64,000 nt of DNA, taken from Chaetoderma sp. LZ-2023a (lineage: Eukaryota > Mollusca > Caudofoveata > Chaetodermatida > Chaetodermatidae). The notes beneath the pieces are model-generated. The model searched no databases and was not told the origin of the DNA. It saw only the letters and a list, made by a program, of their open reading frames with translations. The first letter of the stretch is position 1, and every line of letters starts with the position of its first letter. Location of the stretch: assembly GCA_034401795.1 (NCBI GenBank), contig CM067370.1:102676028-102740027 (forward strand), read 5' to 3'. The position numbers were made by a program, and so were the translations under genes. Below are positions 21,288 to 32,615 of this stretch, piece after piece.

Positions 21288-24200
21288 CTACACTTCCAAT
21301 GTCCTCAAGTTTTAAGACCTTTTCTGATTTAAAGATATCCTGGCCACCTGCTGTTTGTGAAAATAGTTTAATAGATTGTTTTTGCACAGATTTTAGTTTT
21401 TTTAGTCTAACTTGAGATGTATTAATCCAGATAGCATTGGAGTAGGTGATGTGAGGAAGTATCATTGTGCAGTACAGGTTTTTAATAATATTAGGTGTTA
21501 GATAGGGTTTCAGTCTGCGAATGATGCCAATGCTTTTTGCTACTCTGGTAGTAATAATTTCAATATGCTTCTCCGATGTTAAATCTGTGTCCAGATAGAC
21601 TCCTAAAAACTTAGCATATTGTGTTTCTTGAATTGTCTGGTTGTCAATATAGAGGGTTGGGAGAGCTAGTTCTTTTAGTTTCTTAGATTTTGTGAATAGT
21701 ATATAATTAGTTTTTGATACATTTAAGGACAATTTGTTTACTTTAATCCAGTCTATTAATTTCGCCATTCCATTATTGACATTTTTGTGTAGAATTTCTA
21801 TATCCTTGTGGCTGCAGAAAGCATTTGTATCGTCTGCAAAAAGTATTAGTGAGAGATGTTTGCAGACATTGGGTATGTCATTCACATATAGGAGAAACAG
21901 CAGGGCCCCAAAAACTGAACCTTGTGGAACACCACAAACTATATATTTTTCAATTCAGAGACAACCCCATTGAACTGTTTGACAGGTAACTCTGTATCCA
22001 CTTCAATGCAGTACCTCTTATTCCATAGTATGCAAGTTTTTGCAGTAAAATTGTATGATCAATTGTATCGAAGGCTTTGGAAAGATCCAAGAATACACCT
22101 AGCGTGTGTTCATTATTCTCAAGGGAGATGATAATTTTTCAATCATATCCACAATGGCAAGCATAGTAGAGGGGTTTTCTCTGAAACAATATTGAGAAGG
22201 ATGTATGATTGGGTTTTTGTTTAGATATTTAGTAATTCTAATAAAACACACCCTTTCTAGGAGCTTTGAGAAAAGTGGAAGTACTGAGACTGGCCGAAAA
22301 TTAGTAAAATCAGATGCATTTTTAGTTTTGTATATGGGTGTAACACTTGCAACCTTTAATCTTGATGGAAATACTCTCTGCGTAAGTGAGAGATTACAGA
22401 TGTGGTCCAATGGTGTTAGTATTTCAGTTAGTGTTTAAAAATTTACCATTTAAAATTATCGATTCCAGCACTTTTAGCGGTGTTAATTTGCATTAGTATT
22501 TTTGTAGATTTCGTGAGTATCTGTTGGATTTAAGAAAATAGAGTGTTGATAGCTACCTGTTAGAAAGTCCTTTACATGTATGTTCGAGATTGGTTGAAAT
22601 TTTTGTGATAAATTAGGACCAATGTTAGTAAAAATACTCATTAAATTTGTCTGCTATTTCTTTTTTTTATCGTTAATGACTGTATTATTATACTTCAGTA
22701 TTGCTTCTTTTCTTATTTATTAATGATCTAATCAGTTTCCATGTTTCCTTTATATTATCCTTTTGTTCATCAAATTTATTATGAAATTAATTTATTTTTG
22801 CTGTCCTAATTATCTGATTTGAACTGTGAGTCATTATACTTTGTCGGATATTTAATAAAATTCAGATATAACTTGTTTTTCTTGTGACAGGCAGCTATCA
22901 ATCCTCTTGAAATCCAGGGTTTTATAGGATTTTGTTTAAATTTCTTAATATTTTAAAGTAGAAATGCAGATTCGTAGATGTTAGAGCATATAGTGTGGAA
23001 GGTGTTGTAGGCATCTTCACATGAGTGTGATTCAATTACCTGGTTCCAGTTTATGTTAGCCATATTGATTTAAAAATATTTCTGTATTTTCCTTTTTGAA
23101 GTCCCTACAAGTTACTACTTCTTTTACAAATGATTTTCCTTTTTTGTTTTGTTTTTCTATATATAATATGGGTAAATGGTCTGAAATATCTACAACAAAC
23201 ATACCCGATTGATTCTTGGCACTACAGCATTATTTGAGATGATGTTATCAATAACAGTAGCCAAGAATTCTGTAACTCTTGTTGGTATCGTTATTAATGG
23301 ATAAAAGCCAGATATTTAAAATAAATTTAATATGTCTTGAGTGTAGGAGCTATGTATTTGTATCTGTATGTGGAAATCCTGCCTCGATGGGCTCACCCCT
23401 ATTCCGTAGGTTACGAACGATTCTTCAAAATGTCTATATAACACAGTCTTAAATACACGAATACACGAAATTTGCTCTGACTGAGTAGGATTAAATTAAT
23501 TAATGTCAAATTGATTGCAGAGTTTTTCATTCACACATTAATAAGAACGTTCTGTTAGTAACATTTATAACTTGTAGAAGAATAGGTAAATTTTAGATTG
23601 TGTCTGATTTACTTTGATTAGTGTTCATTGACGTATTTATACAGACACAATTGCCTCAATCAATTGTGTACGTTTGAGGTGCAAGGCATAGCAGAGAAAA
23701 CGTGTAATTTTCGCAATTTTGAGAGAATTTGCTGGGGACAGCTTAATGTTCAATCTGATATCATTGTATGATCAAGTATCAGCTGAGTTGTATTTTCGGG
23801 ATCAGCTAATAACGTGTTGATGATGACTGGGTCATTTTCTAGGTACATGGTGGTGAGAATACTCTTCAAATATGGTTTTCTTGACTCCTCCAATGCTGTA
23901 CATAATGTAATGAAGTGATTCCTGTCCTCGGGTGTTGAATGGCAAAGTAAACACTTTTCAGAGACAACATATTGATTGAAACGGGCACGATTTGCTTGCA
24001 AGATGTATGAGCCAGCCAGAATCTTTGCCTTTATTACTGCTCGTCTAACATCCCTGGTTGTGTTGTCAAGTGAGTTCCAACAGTGGTGAACGTTGTTTAC
24101 AGTGCATACATTGACATTTAAGTATTTTGTTGATGTCTTCATGACAAAGTCTTCTTTCCAGACGTTGTGTACAGCACAGTTGATGTGCTTCTCTACTTGC

Positions 24201-25085
24201 GCCTTCCACGCTAACTTTGCAGGCATGCTGTTAATTAGTTGGTAGACACTTGGGAGCTGATACTTATGAAGCGTTTCTTGGCATTTCATAAACCAACTAT
24301 TGCTCTTAATATTCTTTACAGCAAGTTGTCTGGCTGCTATCTGGAATTCTACAGTATCGTCATTTTTGAGGATGTTTCCTAGTAGTTTTAGTTTTCTGGA
24401 GTCTAGCTCTGCTTGGATGGGTCTTATTCCTAGTAGGCATAGTGTTGCTGATGATGTTGTATTCTTTGGAAGGGACTGTAATTATTTAAGAATTGACAGT
24501 TGGAATAGTTCCAATGCACTAATCTCAGCCTTTGTCATCTGATTGACCTCTAGACCAAACAGTAATCTTGGAAGACAGTAGACTTTCCATATATGCGCTG
24601 AAGTTAACGGGGAAAGTCCACCATTTCCATGAAGTCCAGCTCCGATCGGTGAATAGACTGTTCTTCTTGTTGCTTGAATGCGTTTTTCTACATTGCCTTT
24701 CCCATTTGTTGACCGTTCTATACCTAAGTGAGTTTCACATTTAGATTCAAGGACCTGTCTGTCTCCTAGATGAATAAAAAACCTATGGTGTTTTAATAAA
24801 TCAATATTAAAGTCACCTAATATATAAGCAGATTAATTTTTTTATTTTGTATGGTATTTAAATTTTTTTTAAATGATTTCATAAATTTGTCGTTGTCACT
24901 TTCAGGAGGTATGCATGTGACACCGACAAGTTTATTTTTTGTTTTTTCATTGGGAATTTCAATAAAAATAGTTTCAATAAATTCTTCATTCATTGACAGG
25001 TCATCTCTCAAATTATACTATAAACTGTCCTTTATGTAGATGCCTACACCACCACCTTCTTTTAGTTGGCCTGTGTTTTACGATA
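21288..25085 (-). pseudogene. LINE family A, copy 1 (APE endonuclease plus RT), decayed and split
   Basis: Read on the minus strand. The endonuclease C-terminal part (25085-24785) shows GGGVGIYIKDSL, ETIFIEI and GDFNIDLLKHH. After the inserted LINE B it resumes (23370-23180) with GFYPLITIPTRVTEF and VIDNIISNN. RT follows: FPSRLKVASVTPIYK and FRPVSVLPLFSKLLERV at 22410-22270, [13 protein letters not shown] near 22070, GVPQGS near 21935 and LILFADDTNAF near 21840. A C-terminal part runs to about 21290 (NLYCTMILPHITYSNAIW). Stops and frameshifts break it in several places. The motif set fits the large CR1/Jockey assemblage of non-LTR elements; the exact clade is uncertain. Confidence 0.85.
23372..24780 (-). 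mobile_element. LINE family B, 5'-truncated copy nested in LINE A
   Basis: Carries only the region after the RT active site. The longest frame, 24289-23750, holds a Cys-x2-Cys-x8-His-x4-Cys knuckle (CLLCHSTPEDRNHF). The frame upstream (about 24640-24290, one stop) gives LALLGIRP-type text. The 3' end carries CCTCGATGGGCTCACCCC (complement), shared with the family B copy at 40.79 kb. LINE A sequence continues on both sides in one endonuclease domain (GDFNIDLLKH before, GFYPLITIPTR after), which proves nesting. Confidence 0.85.
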
Positions 25086-25104
25086 AATTTGTAATTGTGC
25101 ATCA

Positions 25105-25437
25105 GTCATGCACCCATTAGTTTAATTTGTTGATCACCATCTCCCGGTTGGGGGAATTGAACTGTCATTCTGCAACTCCGCATAGCATCAGCAACCAGAC
25201 ATCCTTCCACTGGACCACCGTTCAAAGACTAAGAAGTCAAGGTTTGGCTGACCAGCTTTCACATATCTGATATACTGACGATTCATATGGGACTATCAGA
25301 GGATGCACCTGCCACGATTCAATCCTAGGCTTTTTACGCCTATTGTACTCTGACTCCAGCACGGCTCTGGCAGTATATGTATTTTTATTTTATTGACACA
25401 CTGGCAATGTGCGGCCTCAATTTCCATGTGCTAATTT
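25105..25437 (-). repeat. SINE-containing compound unit, copy 1
   Basis: On the minus strand a tRNA-like head has box A TGGTCCAGTGG (25217-25207) and a box-B-like AGTTCAATTCC (near 25163-25153). The body and an A/T-rich tail run toward the GCACATTGCC region. A fragment of about 90 bp (GCCGTGCTGGAGTCAGAG, complement) separates it from the next unit. Promoter boxes A and B are the internal RNA polymerase III signals of tRNA-derived SINEs. Confidence 0.75.
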
Positions 25438-25805
25438 AGCCGACAGTCATGCCCCCATTAGTTTAATTTGTTGATCACCATCTCCCGGTTGGGGGATCGA
25501 ACCGTTACTCTGCAACTCCGCTGAGCATCAGCAACCAGACATCTTTCCACTGGACCACCGCACCACGAATAAAAGTTAAGGTTTGGCCGACCAGCTTTCA
25601 CATGTCTGATATACTGACACGCTGACACACTGACGATTCATATGGGACTATCTGTGGATGCACCTGCCACGATTCAATCCTAGGCTTTTTACGCCTATTG
25701 TACTCTGACTCCAGCACGGCTCTGGCAGTATATGTATTTTTATTTTTTATTGACGCACTGGCAACGTGCGGCTTCAATTTCCATGTGCTAACTTAGCCGA
25801 CAGTC
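25438..25805 (-). repeat. SINE-containing compound unit, copy 2
   Basis: Tandem repeat of the preceding unit in the same orientation. Box A TGGTCCAGTGG is at 25558-25548 and box B GGTTCGATCCC at about 25504-25494. The tail runs into a (CATA)n tract. Confidence 0.8.
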
Positions 25806-25810
25806 ATGCA

Positions 25811-25862
25811 CGTATGTATCTATGTATGTATGTATGTATGTATGTATGTATGTATGTATGCA
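25811..25862. repeat. (TATG)n microsatellite
   Basis: About 12 ATGT tetranucleotides at the tail of the SINE unit. The same tetranucleotide complements the (CATA)n tracts next to the SINE units at 43.3 and 43.9 kb. Confidence 0.95.
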
Positions 25863-25897
25863 TATATATATGCTGTAGCCATATTTGGCACCTATGA

Positions 25898-26312
25898 CAG
25901 GGCCGTATTTAGAAATGTGGGGCCCTGGGGCAAAGAATGAGCGCGGGGTCTGGGGGTCCTCCCCCATAAAATTTTTAACATCTAGGTGCACTGAGACGGC
26001 CAGAGAGTCTACTTTTAGGGTGAATTATGACGCTTTCTTTCGTTGTAAAATTATTTTATTTTGCAAATTTTCGTAATTAACATTGTTGCCGAACACCAAA
26101 CATGAATTGGGGTCCCCACAAATATTAGAATAGAATTATAATGCATGATTAAGAGTTCTAAACTAATAAAGTTTGCTTTAAATGTCCTATAACTTCCAAA
26201 AAAGTGCGTCATTTTTTTTTTAAACTGTGGGGGCCCCTTGCTTGTGTGGGCCCCCGGGGCTTTTGCCCAGCTTCCCCCCCCCCCCCCCCCCCCCCCTTTA
26301 AATACGGCCCTG
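25898..26312. mobile_element. hAT-like non-autonomous element (MITE), 415 bp
   Basis: Terminal inverted repeats CAGGGCCGTATTTA and TAAATACGGCCCTG. An 8-bp target duplication flanks it: ACCTATGA at 25890-25897 and ACCTATTA at 26313-26320, one mismatch. CAGGG-type ends with 8-bp duplications are diagnostic of the hAT superfamily. The interior has GGGGCCC-rich arms and a poly-C run at about 26274-26296 and encodes no transposase. Confidence 0.9.
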
Positions 26313-26320
26313 ACCTATTA

Positions 26321-27430
26321 AGCAGAAACTCGGTATCGTTTTCAGTGATTGAAAGGAAAATTAGTTTGGTTACATTGAAAACGCCACCATGGCTCATCAG
26401 AATTCTGGAGTTTTTCATAATATATGATAGTTAGCTCTTGGATTCTTGGAATTAAATGCACCAAATCACCACAACAGTCACAAAGAATTGCACGCTGATT
26501 AGATTTGACAGGTTTGTTGCAAGATAAGCACGGAAACCGGGCAGGTATGGACAGTAAAAATGGGATGGCTAAAGGCTATTGCTGGCTACTGTGATGGAGA
26601 GATTGTTTAAGTGTATTGTATTGTATTGTATTGGATGTCATAGCCACGGGTTTTAAAATGGCCGGGTTTCATCTGGCTTTATTGACCGAGACCTGCGAAC
26701 CGAAACGGCCTGAGATAAAAGAATTTATCCATATATTAATTTCATACACAGATACAGCTGAATATACAGTTTTGCATACACTGATACAGCTGAATATACA
26801 GTTTTGAAGAGTAAAAAAAAATCTGGTAGTGGATCAATTTTTCTTCGGTTAACAACTTGCATGTTAGCTACATACGTACTCGTCGCGCTATGTGGGCTGT
26901 TTAGGATAATTGACCAATCAAAATGCAAGACCCGAATCTCTTCTGCATAGAGAAGCTTTGACGTCTGGACTAAAGCGTAGAAGATGTCTGCACTGATATA
27001 ATAACACGTTTCATAGATCTTGATCGGATGAGGTATTGTAAATTTAGAACTAAATCGTGTTAAGTCAAACCTTGTCTTCAGACTTCTTAATATATAGCCA
27101 CAACAGGTGATTTTTGGTTGAAGAGTTGGCATTTACTTATTAGAGCATTATCATACCTGTATGCATATACATTCACGGGTAAGAACTACATTTAGTTTAC
27201 ATATAGATGATACGCGATGATGATTAATATGGTCACATAATGGTGTATATAATTATAGCATGGGTCTATAATTTCGAACTTTTGATGAATTTATTAATCT
27301 AAGATGTGTTTTACTAATAATGTTTCATATTTAGTATAGCCTTCGCTAAGACGCGTGTGATTTGTATAGTAATATAATAATAATTATATTTCGCCCATAC
27401 CTAAATTTATCCACGTTTGTCAGAATTCCA
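26321..27430. other. Non-coding, with a 32-bp tandem duplication at 26743-26806
   Basis: CATACACAGATACAGCTG plus AATATACAGTTTTG is duplicated head to tail with one change. (TGTAT)n is short near 26610-26632. No gene is supported. Confidence 0.5.
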
Positions 27431-27562
27431 GTCAACCCGTACCACTTTCTAAGTCAACCCGTCCTAAAAATTTGGTCAACCCGTCACAATTTCTAAAAGG
27501 ATCAAGTCGTCCCGTTTTTATCTAGGACGAGTCGACTTAACAAGTGGTACGAGTTGGCTGCG
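27431..27562. repeat. Foldback repeat with GACGAGTTGAC-type motifs, copy 1
   Basis: The left arm GTCAACCCGTACCACTT and then AAGTCAACCCGTCCTA is mirrored by TAGGACGAGTCGACTT and AAGTGGTACGAGTTGGC, with a loop of about 55 nt. The same words build the cluster at 32776-32962. Confidence 0.7.
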
Positions 27563-27744
27563 TAATAACGTGAGAATGACGATGCAATATGATTGATGTG
27601 TGAAAGAGAATTTAGGCAGTAACGGAAAGATAAATAGCGAATATATTATAATAAAAAATATCCAGAATACTTCGTAATTAATTGTCAATTGTGCGTGATT
27701 GATTGATTGATTGAATAATATAACAAGCTGTATAAGGCAAGTAC

Positions 27745-28090
27745 CTGGTCGTCACAATACAAGAACCACTTAGCCAGGTGGTTCACAAGATGGGTGTATA
27801 ATACTAATGTGTGGTGGTGACAATACAAGAACCACGTGGCCAGGTGGTTTACAAGATGGGTGTAGGTGGTTCACAAGATGGGTATATAATACTAATGTCT
27901 TGTGGTGACAATACAAGAACCACTTGGCCAGGTGGTTCACAATATGTGTGCATTATCCTAATGTCTGGTGGTGACAATACAAGAACCACGTGGCCAGGTG
28001 GCTTACAAGATGGGTGTATAATACTAATGTCTGGTGGTGACAATACAAGAACCACTTGGCCAGGTGGTTCACAAGATGGGTGTACCAGAG
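27745..28090 (+). repeat. 66-bp minisatellite, five copies
   Basis: CAATACAAGAACCAC starts at 27755, 27821, 27909, 27975 and 28041. The interval is 66 bp except one of 88 bp, caused by a 22-bp internal duplication (GGTGGTTCACAAGATGG region). Because 66 is a multiple of three, both strands show repetitive open frames of about 96-100 codons. These are judged by-products. Confidence 0.92.
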
Positions 28091-28740
28091 CTACACATAT
28101 ATGGAGATTCTGAATGAAATTGGTTAATTGCCAAAACAATACCTGTGCGATACTGTTACAACAGTTTAACTTACTGTTAAAGAAAGCACGACGCTAACGC
28201 ACGTGTCTCTCAAGTAGATTAAACAGTAGCCTATTCTATTACTAACCTATTGTTAATCAATATATCATGCTATTCTTTTAACCTTTGGCCTTTAATCCTT
28301 AACGTAGAGAAATATTTTGAAAGTAATTTTAGTGGGCGCTTGTGCCCATGAAAACACCAACATCCTCTAAAATTCTTTGACAAAAGAAAATACCAAGCAG
28401 AGATATACTTAGAATAATAACTGAACACAATTACAATGGATTAATCTTTAACACTCGTACATGTCGAAAAACTAACCAGAAGACAGCGACTGTCATACCG
28501 CAAATCTCAAGATAAATTATGTATAGCATGGGTGAACTATAGAAATACTGAAATGTCCAACAAGGATGCTAAAAGGCTCCTTGACATATGCACAGGTATA
28601 ATGGCTCCCGAGTAATGGAGAGATACGCTCACGTATTTGACGTCATAATCCATGAACATTTCCAGTTTATCCATCCATCAGATGACGTCATAATCAATTA
28701 CTGCATGTAAGACGTTGTACGATTTGTATGTCTTTACTAG
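28091..28740. other. Non-coding, nothing recognised
   Basis: AT-rich sequence without element ends or long frames. Confidence 0.45.
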
Positions 28741-28753
28741 TTAATAAACATTC

Positions 28754-28834
28754 TGTCGAATATTTTAAAACTAATTTGACTTGGCTATGGCAGTAACAGC
28801 GCCAGGTCAAATTAGTTTCAAAATATTATTCAGC
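28754..28834. repeat. HP1 hairpin repeat
   Basis: TGTCGAATATTTTAAAACT with the complementary AGTTTCAAAATATTATTCA. It is preceded by TTAATAAACATTC, the usual left flank of the family. Confidence 0.85.
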
Positions 28835-28985
28835 TAGCATGCAGTTGTCCGAAAATTTAGATTGATCCCAACATAGAAAGCGTGGGTGGAGCTTAGCTAG
28901 AGCTGGGCGGGGAAAACTGGATTCTTCCATTACGTCAAATGTAGGCTGACATCACAATCAAATTCTTAATGAATGATGTATATAC

Positions 28986-29022
28986 CCCCCCCCCCCCCCC
29001 CCCCCCCCCCCACACACACACA
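28986..29022. repeat. Poly-C tract followed by (CA)n
   Basis: A C homopolymer of about 25 nt directly followed by ACACACACAC. Confidence 0.95.
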
Positions 29023-29107
29023 CGCAACCCCCACCCCCTCCAGTCAAAGTGGTCCGTCAAGTGTACGAACTGTATGTGTTTGATGGAATACTATTTAATA
29101 AACATTC

Positions 29108-29203
29108 AGTTGAATATTTTGAAACTAAATTGACTGGACGCTCTTGCTGCTTTGCTTAGGCAGCAACTGATACCTAGTTACATTAGTTTCAAAATATTAA
29201 CAG
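29108..29203. repeat. HP1 hairpin repeat
   Basis: Left arm AGTTGAATATTTTGAAACT, right arm CATTAGTTTCAAAATATT. The tip includes CTTGCTGC and GGCAGCAA, which can pair. Preceded by TTAATAAACATTC. Confidence 0.88.
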
Positions 29204-29583
29204 TGTATTTGTACGGTTACTTGCATGTTTAGCAGTGGTTAATTGTCAAGAATGGTCTTCTTGACCTACAGATATACAGTTAATTATAATATTACCATAT
29301 ATCATCATCGCCGTTATTATCATAATCATCGTCATCTTCAAACTCCTTGATATGCGTGGGCAGAGGGTATAATTTAGATATCCAATCTGTCTGTCACTAA
29401 AGTATATTAAGTTATAGTCAATTTCGTCAGAAGTAGGCTGACGTCACAATCAAAATGCGTGATGAATGACGTATCTAGCTCAAGTATGTCCTTGATGGAT
29501 TTACTATTTATTCCCTTTGATGACCGTTCACGAAAATCAAAATATGCGCTGATTGAATGTCCATTTGCGGATGAAGAGAATAT

Positions 29584-29741
29584 TTTTGAAATTTTATGAC
29601 TGGAATGAATGGCTCGGTTATTTACCCAATTATTCCAGTGGTAAAATGTCAAAAATTGTCTTACTTGGTCTGCAAATGGATATTCATCAATTATTCCGCT
29701 GCAGAGGCCGGTTTTGATCGTCTCCATCATGAAAGGGTTAA
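29584..29741. repeat. MITE-1 copy joined to HP1 through TTAA
   Basis: ATTTTATGACTGGAATGAATGG, the CTCGGTTAT centre, ATTCCAGTGGTAAAATG and TGGTCTGCAAATGGA, ending GAAAGGGTTAA at 29731-29741. The terminal TTAA is also the first four bases of the HP1 flank TTAATAAACATTC. Confidence 0.75.
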
Positions 29742-29750
29742 TAAACATTC

Positions 29751-29816
29751 AGTTGACTATTTTGAAACTAAATTGACTGCAACACAACCAGTCAAATTAG
29801 TTTCAAAATATTCAAA
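29751..29816. repeat. HP1 hairpin repeat
   Basis: AGTTGACTATTTTGAAACT and AGTTTCAAAATATTCAAAA with a very short loop. It is fused to the MITE-1 copy at its left. Confidence 0.88.
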
Positions 29817-29819
29817 AGC

Positions 29820-30222
29820 TTACTTGTATGGTTACTTGTGTTTAGCTGTACATATAGTTGATTAAGTATTATGATCAATTAGTTGTACAATACGACGTTT
29901 CTTCATCCTCTTATATGTCCATAATCTGTTGCGTAGAAAATTATTTATTATGAATACATCAACACAATTACGAAACATTTAATTTTTGTTTTGTTATTAA
30001 ATACTCATGGATGGCTATCTCGGGAGTGAACATTATTTGGGCACGAAGTTCTTGCTGTCTTTAGCAACAGCTAAACAATCCCCTTACCCGGCTATTTGGA
30101 AATTACAAATTGCTATTTCTAGTTCTGAAAGCTAAGTTCTGTTTGTTGGTTGCTATTGATATGAAAGTTGTTGCTTTATTTCTACATCTCTCTCGGCTTA
30201 TCGGCTGATATATATATATATA
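29820..30222. other. Non-coding, ends in (TA)n at 30209-30222
   Basis: The short TA run is the insertion target of the Tc1 copy that follows. Nothing else is recognised. Confidence 0.5.
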
Positions 30223-31879
30223 CACCTGTGCAAAAGTTAAGCACCACCCTATTTTTACGCACATGCGAGGGTATATTCATGTGCTATGAAGAAAGCAATA
30301 GCATAAACATTTATGTACCCATCCATCTTAGTGCAAGAGGTAATAATGCAACTAGAGGAATGCTGATTATGATGGTGGGGAAACACTGTATGTTTTTGTT
30401 TGAACTTGAAAACGAGGCCTGAATATGGTTACGTTGACACAACTGACAACTATTGCCCTACAGTTGACACACGTGGCTAGATTGTCATTAATGGTGTCTG
30501 AAAACGAAGTTTAACATCTGTGCACGAGTTTGAGACTGTCCTTATTAATACCGGGTATATCCACCTTGTGCCTGGATGACGGCCTGGACACGACGTCTCA
30601 TGCTGGTCACCAACCGACTGATACGCCATTGTGGTATTCGTTGCCATTCAAGATGGAGTGCGTCTGTTAATTCCTGTAGGTTCTGCACAGGAGGATCCCT
30701 CCTTCTCACCATGTTTCCCAGAATGTCCCAGATATGCTCAATAGGGTTCATGTCAGGGCTCCTTGCTGGCCATGGTAGGGTTTCGATGGCATTCTGGCGG
30801 AGGTATTCATGCACAGCTCTAGCACGATGTGGTCGGGCGTTGTCATCCATGAATATAGGGTGGGTTCCAGGTGCATGATTTACAAAATGAGGGACCACAA
30901 CTTTATCCAGTATGGAATCTTGATATCTTTGTCCATTTAGTGTTCCAGGTACAGTCAACAGATCCAGCTTACAATCAAATGAGATGCACCCCCATATCAT
31001 AACGGAACCTCCACCAAATGGAACTTCTTCCATGATGTTACGTTGGTCATACGCCGTGCGTCTGGACCTCCATACACGAGTTCGACCATCTGTGGCATGA
31101 AGCAGGAACCGACTTTCATCGGACCAGTGTACCCGTCTCCAGGATCTCATGTTCCAGTGTCTTCTTTCGTTGCACCACCTCAGACGCTCCTCTTTGTGGT
31201 GTGCAGTGAGGAGAGGACGTCTGACAGGTCTCCTAGCTTTCATGCCAGCAGCATACAGTCTCCTTTTGACGGTAGACATTGACACTCTATTGCGCGTTTC
31301 CCATTGCTGGCTGAGCACTCTGCTGTTGGTGAATGGAGATCTCCTAACAAGGCGTACTAGGGCTCGATCATCACGGGCAGTAGTCTTCTTCAGTCTTCCA
31401 GATCTAGGCCTGTCCTTCACCTCGTTAGTTTGCCCATGTTTTGCAATCAAACGACTGATTACAGTATGGTTAATGTTCATCTGTCTGCCAATCTCTCTGC
31501 ATGACATACCAGTGGTATGCATGCCTATGATTTGCCATTTCACACGATCACTTAACCTTCGTCTTGCCATAGCGGTTCACAATCAAGAGCTAATTCTCTC
31601 TGTACAAATAAACCACGGTCATGAACACAAAATTCCTAATCTTGTCGCCTAAATCTGTATGTAATGTTCTACACCTCAAACTGGACTTTTACATAACTGA
31701 ACACGTGTGCTGTTTCCCGCCACGCACGGACATCAAGCGGCGTGAAGTCATGCATGCATGTGCATTTCGTACTTGGAATTATGTCAGCTAACGCGGGGAC
31801 AAAAAGTATGGCAGCCTAGTTGTACCATCATGGTTCTACGTTCTATTGTTTTTGCTGGTGCGTAACTTTTGCACAGGTA
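30223..31879 (-). mobile_element. Tc1-like DNA transposon, copy 2 (1,657 bp)
   Basis: Same length and structure as the element at 13193-14849. The left end is CACCTGTGCAAAAGTT. The right end is its complement with two changes (GGTA instead of GGTG at the tip, and GCGTAACTT instead of GCTTAACTT). TA flanks both sides. Sequence outside the two copies is unrelated, so these are independent insertions. Confidence 0.95.
30545..31570 (-). CDS. Tc1-like transposase (DD34E), copy 2
   Basis: Intact 341-residue transposase with the same start as copy 1. Catalytic Asp151 (HWSDESRF), Asp243 (FMDDNARPH) and Glu278 (NPIEHIW) are all present. It differs from copy 1 at about nine positions, among them Leu for Pro at about residue 60 in the GRPR-like hinge (RPRSGRLKK), Arg near 40 and Arg at about 69. 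The near-identity of two unlinked full-length copies with open frames indicates recent transposition. This copy's mutated right terminal repeat may lower its own mobility while leaving the protein intact. Confidence 0.95.
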   Translation of the reverse strand: MARRRLSDRVKWQIIGMHTTGMSCREIGRQMNINHTVISRLIAKHGQTNEVKDRPRSGRLKKTTARDDRALVRLVRRSPFTNSRVLSQQWETRNRVSMSTVKRRLYAAGMKARRPVRRPLLTAHHKEERLRWCNERRHWNMRSWRRVHWSDESRFLLHATDGRTRVWRSRRTAYDQRNIMEEVPFGGGSVMIWGCISFDCKLDLLTVPGTLNGQRYQDSILDKVVVPHFVNHAPGTHPIFMDDNARPHRARAVHEYLRQNAIETLPWPARSPDMNPIEHIWDILGNMVRRRDPPVQNLQELTDALHLEWQRIPQWRISRLVTSMRRRVQAVIQAQGGYTRY

Positions 31880-31881
31880 TA

Positions 31882-32615
31882 TAGGCTAGTATGCCAGCAT
31901 TGTACACATTTTGGCGTTGAACACACATGACGCCTGGAAAATTTCAATAATGGATAATACGTGACGCAATATAATTGTCACTGGAAACCATAAAGGCGAT
32001 AATTGTTATCAGCAACGGACAGCGCGGGTAAACACAGCAAGGAGATCAAACCCACCCATTGTTACAAATCGGCCAATCAGATTGTAGCTCCTTCTTACAC
32101 GTCGTCGTCAGTAAATTTCTAAGAATGCTAAGAATTCATCAGTCTGTAATTCTCTTTGGCCCATAACAGACGCATTTTAGGCTTTTTCAGATTCTTGTTT
32201 TATTTCAAAACGGAGCTCGATCCAGAAAATTTAGATATTTTAAAACTAAATGTTACTATAAAATCAGATCAATCAATTTTGTTGACTGTCAAAATCATAA
32301 AAATCGATTGGTGTGATTTTACAGTAACGTTAAGATCTAAAACATGTTTATTTATTCTCAAGATGGCTACACTTAGCTATAAAGACTCGTAGGAAAGATT
32401 CAGCATAGCCGTTGTAATAGTATTCAAATTTTAGCATAGGCTGTAGAAAATTGTAATCTGTTTATTACAGTATTGCTACAGCCAAGGCAAAACGTTGATA
32501 CTACTACCACAACTACGCTGGTGACAGTATTGGTGCAGTTGTTCGTATGGCTATTTGGCGACATAGGCTATTCCGCCGTAGGCACAACTGCAATCATACA
32601 ATTATCAGCTTTAAT
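31882..32615. other. Non-coding flank of Tc1 copy 2
   Basis: No gene, element ends or regular repeats recognised. Confidence 0.4.

Noticed and set aside
27811..28139. Repeat-containing frames of about 100 codons on both strands
   Set aside because: By-product of a 66-bp minisatellite; an 88-bp interval breaks the period.
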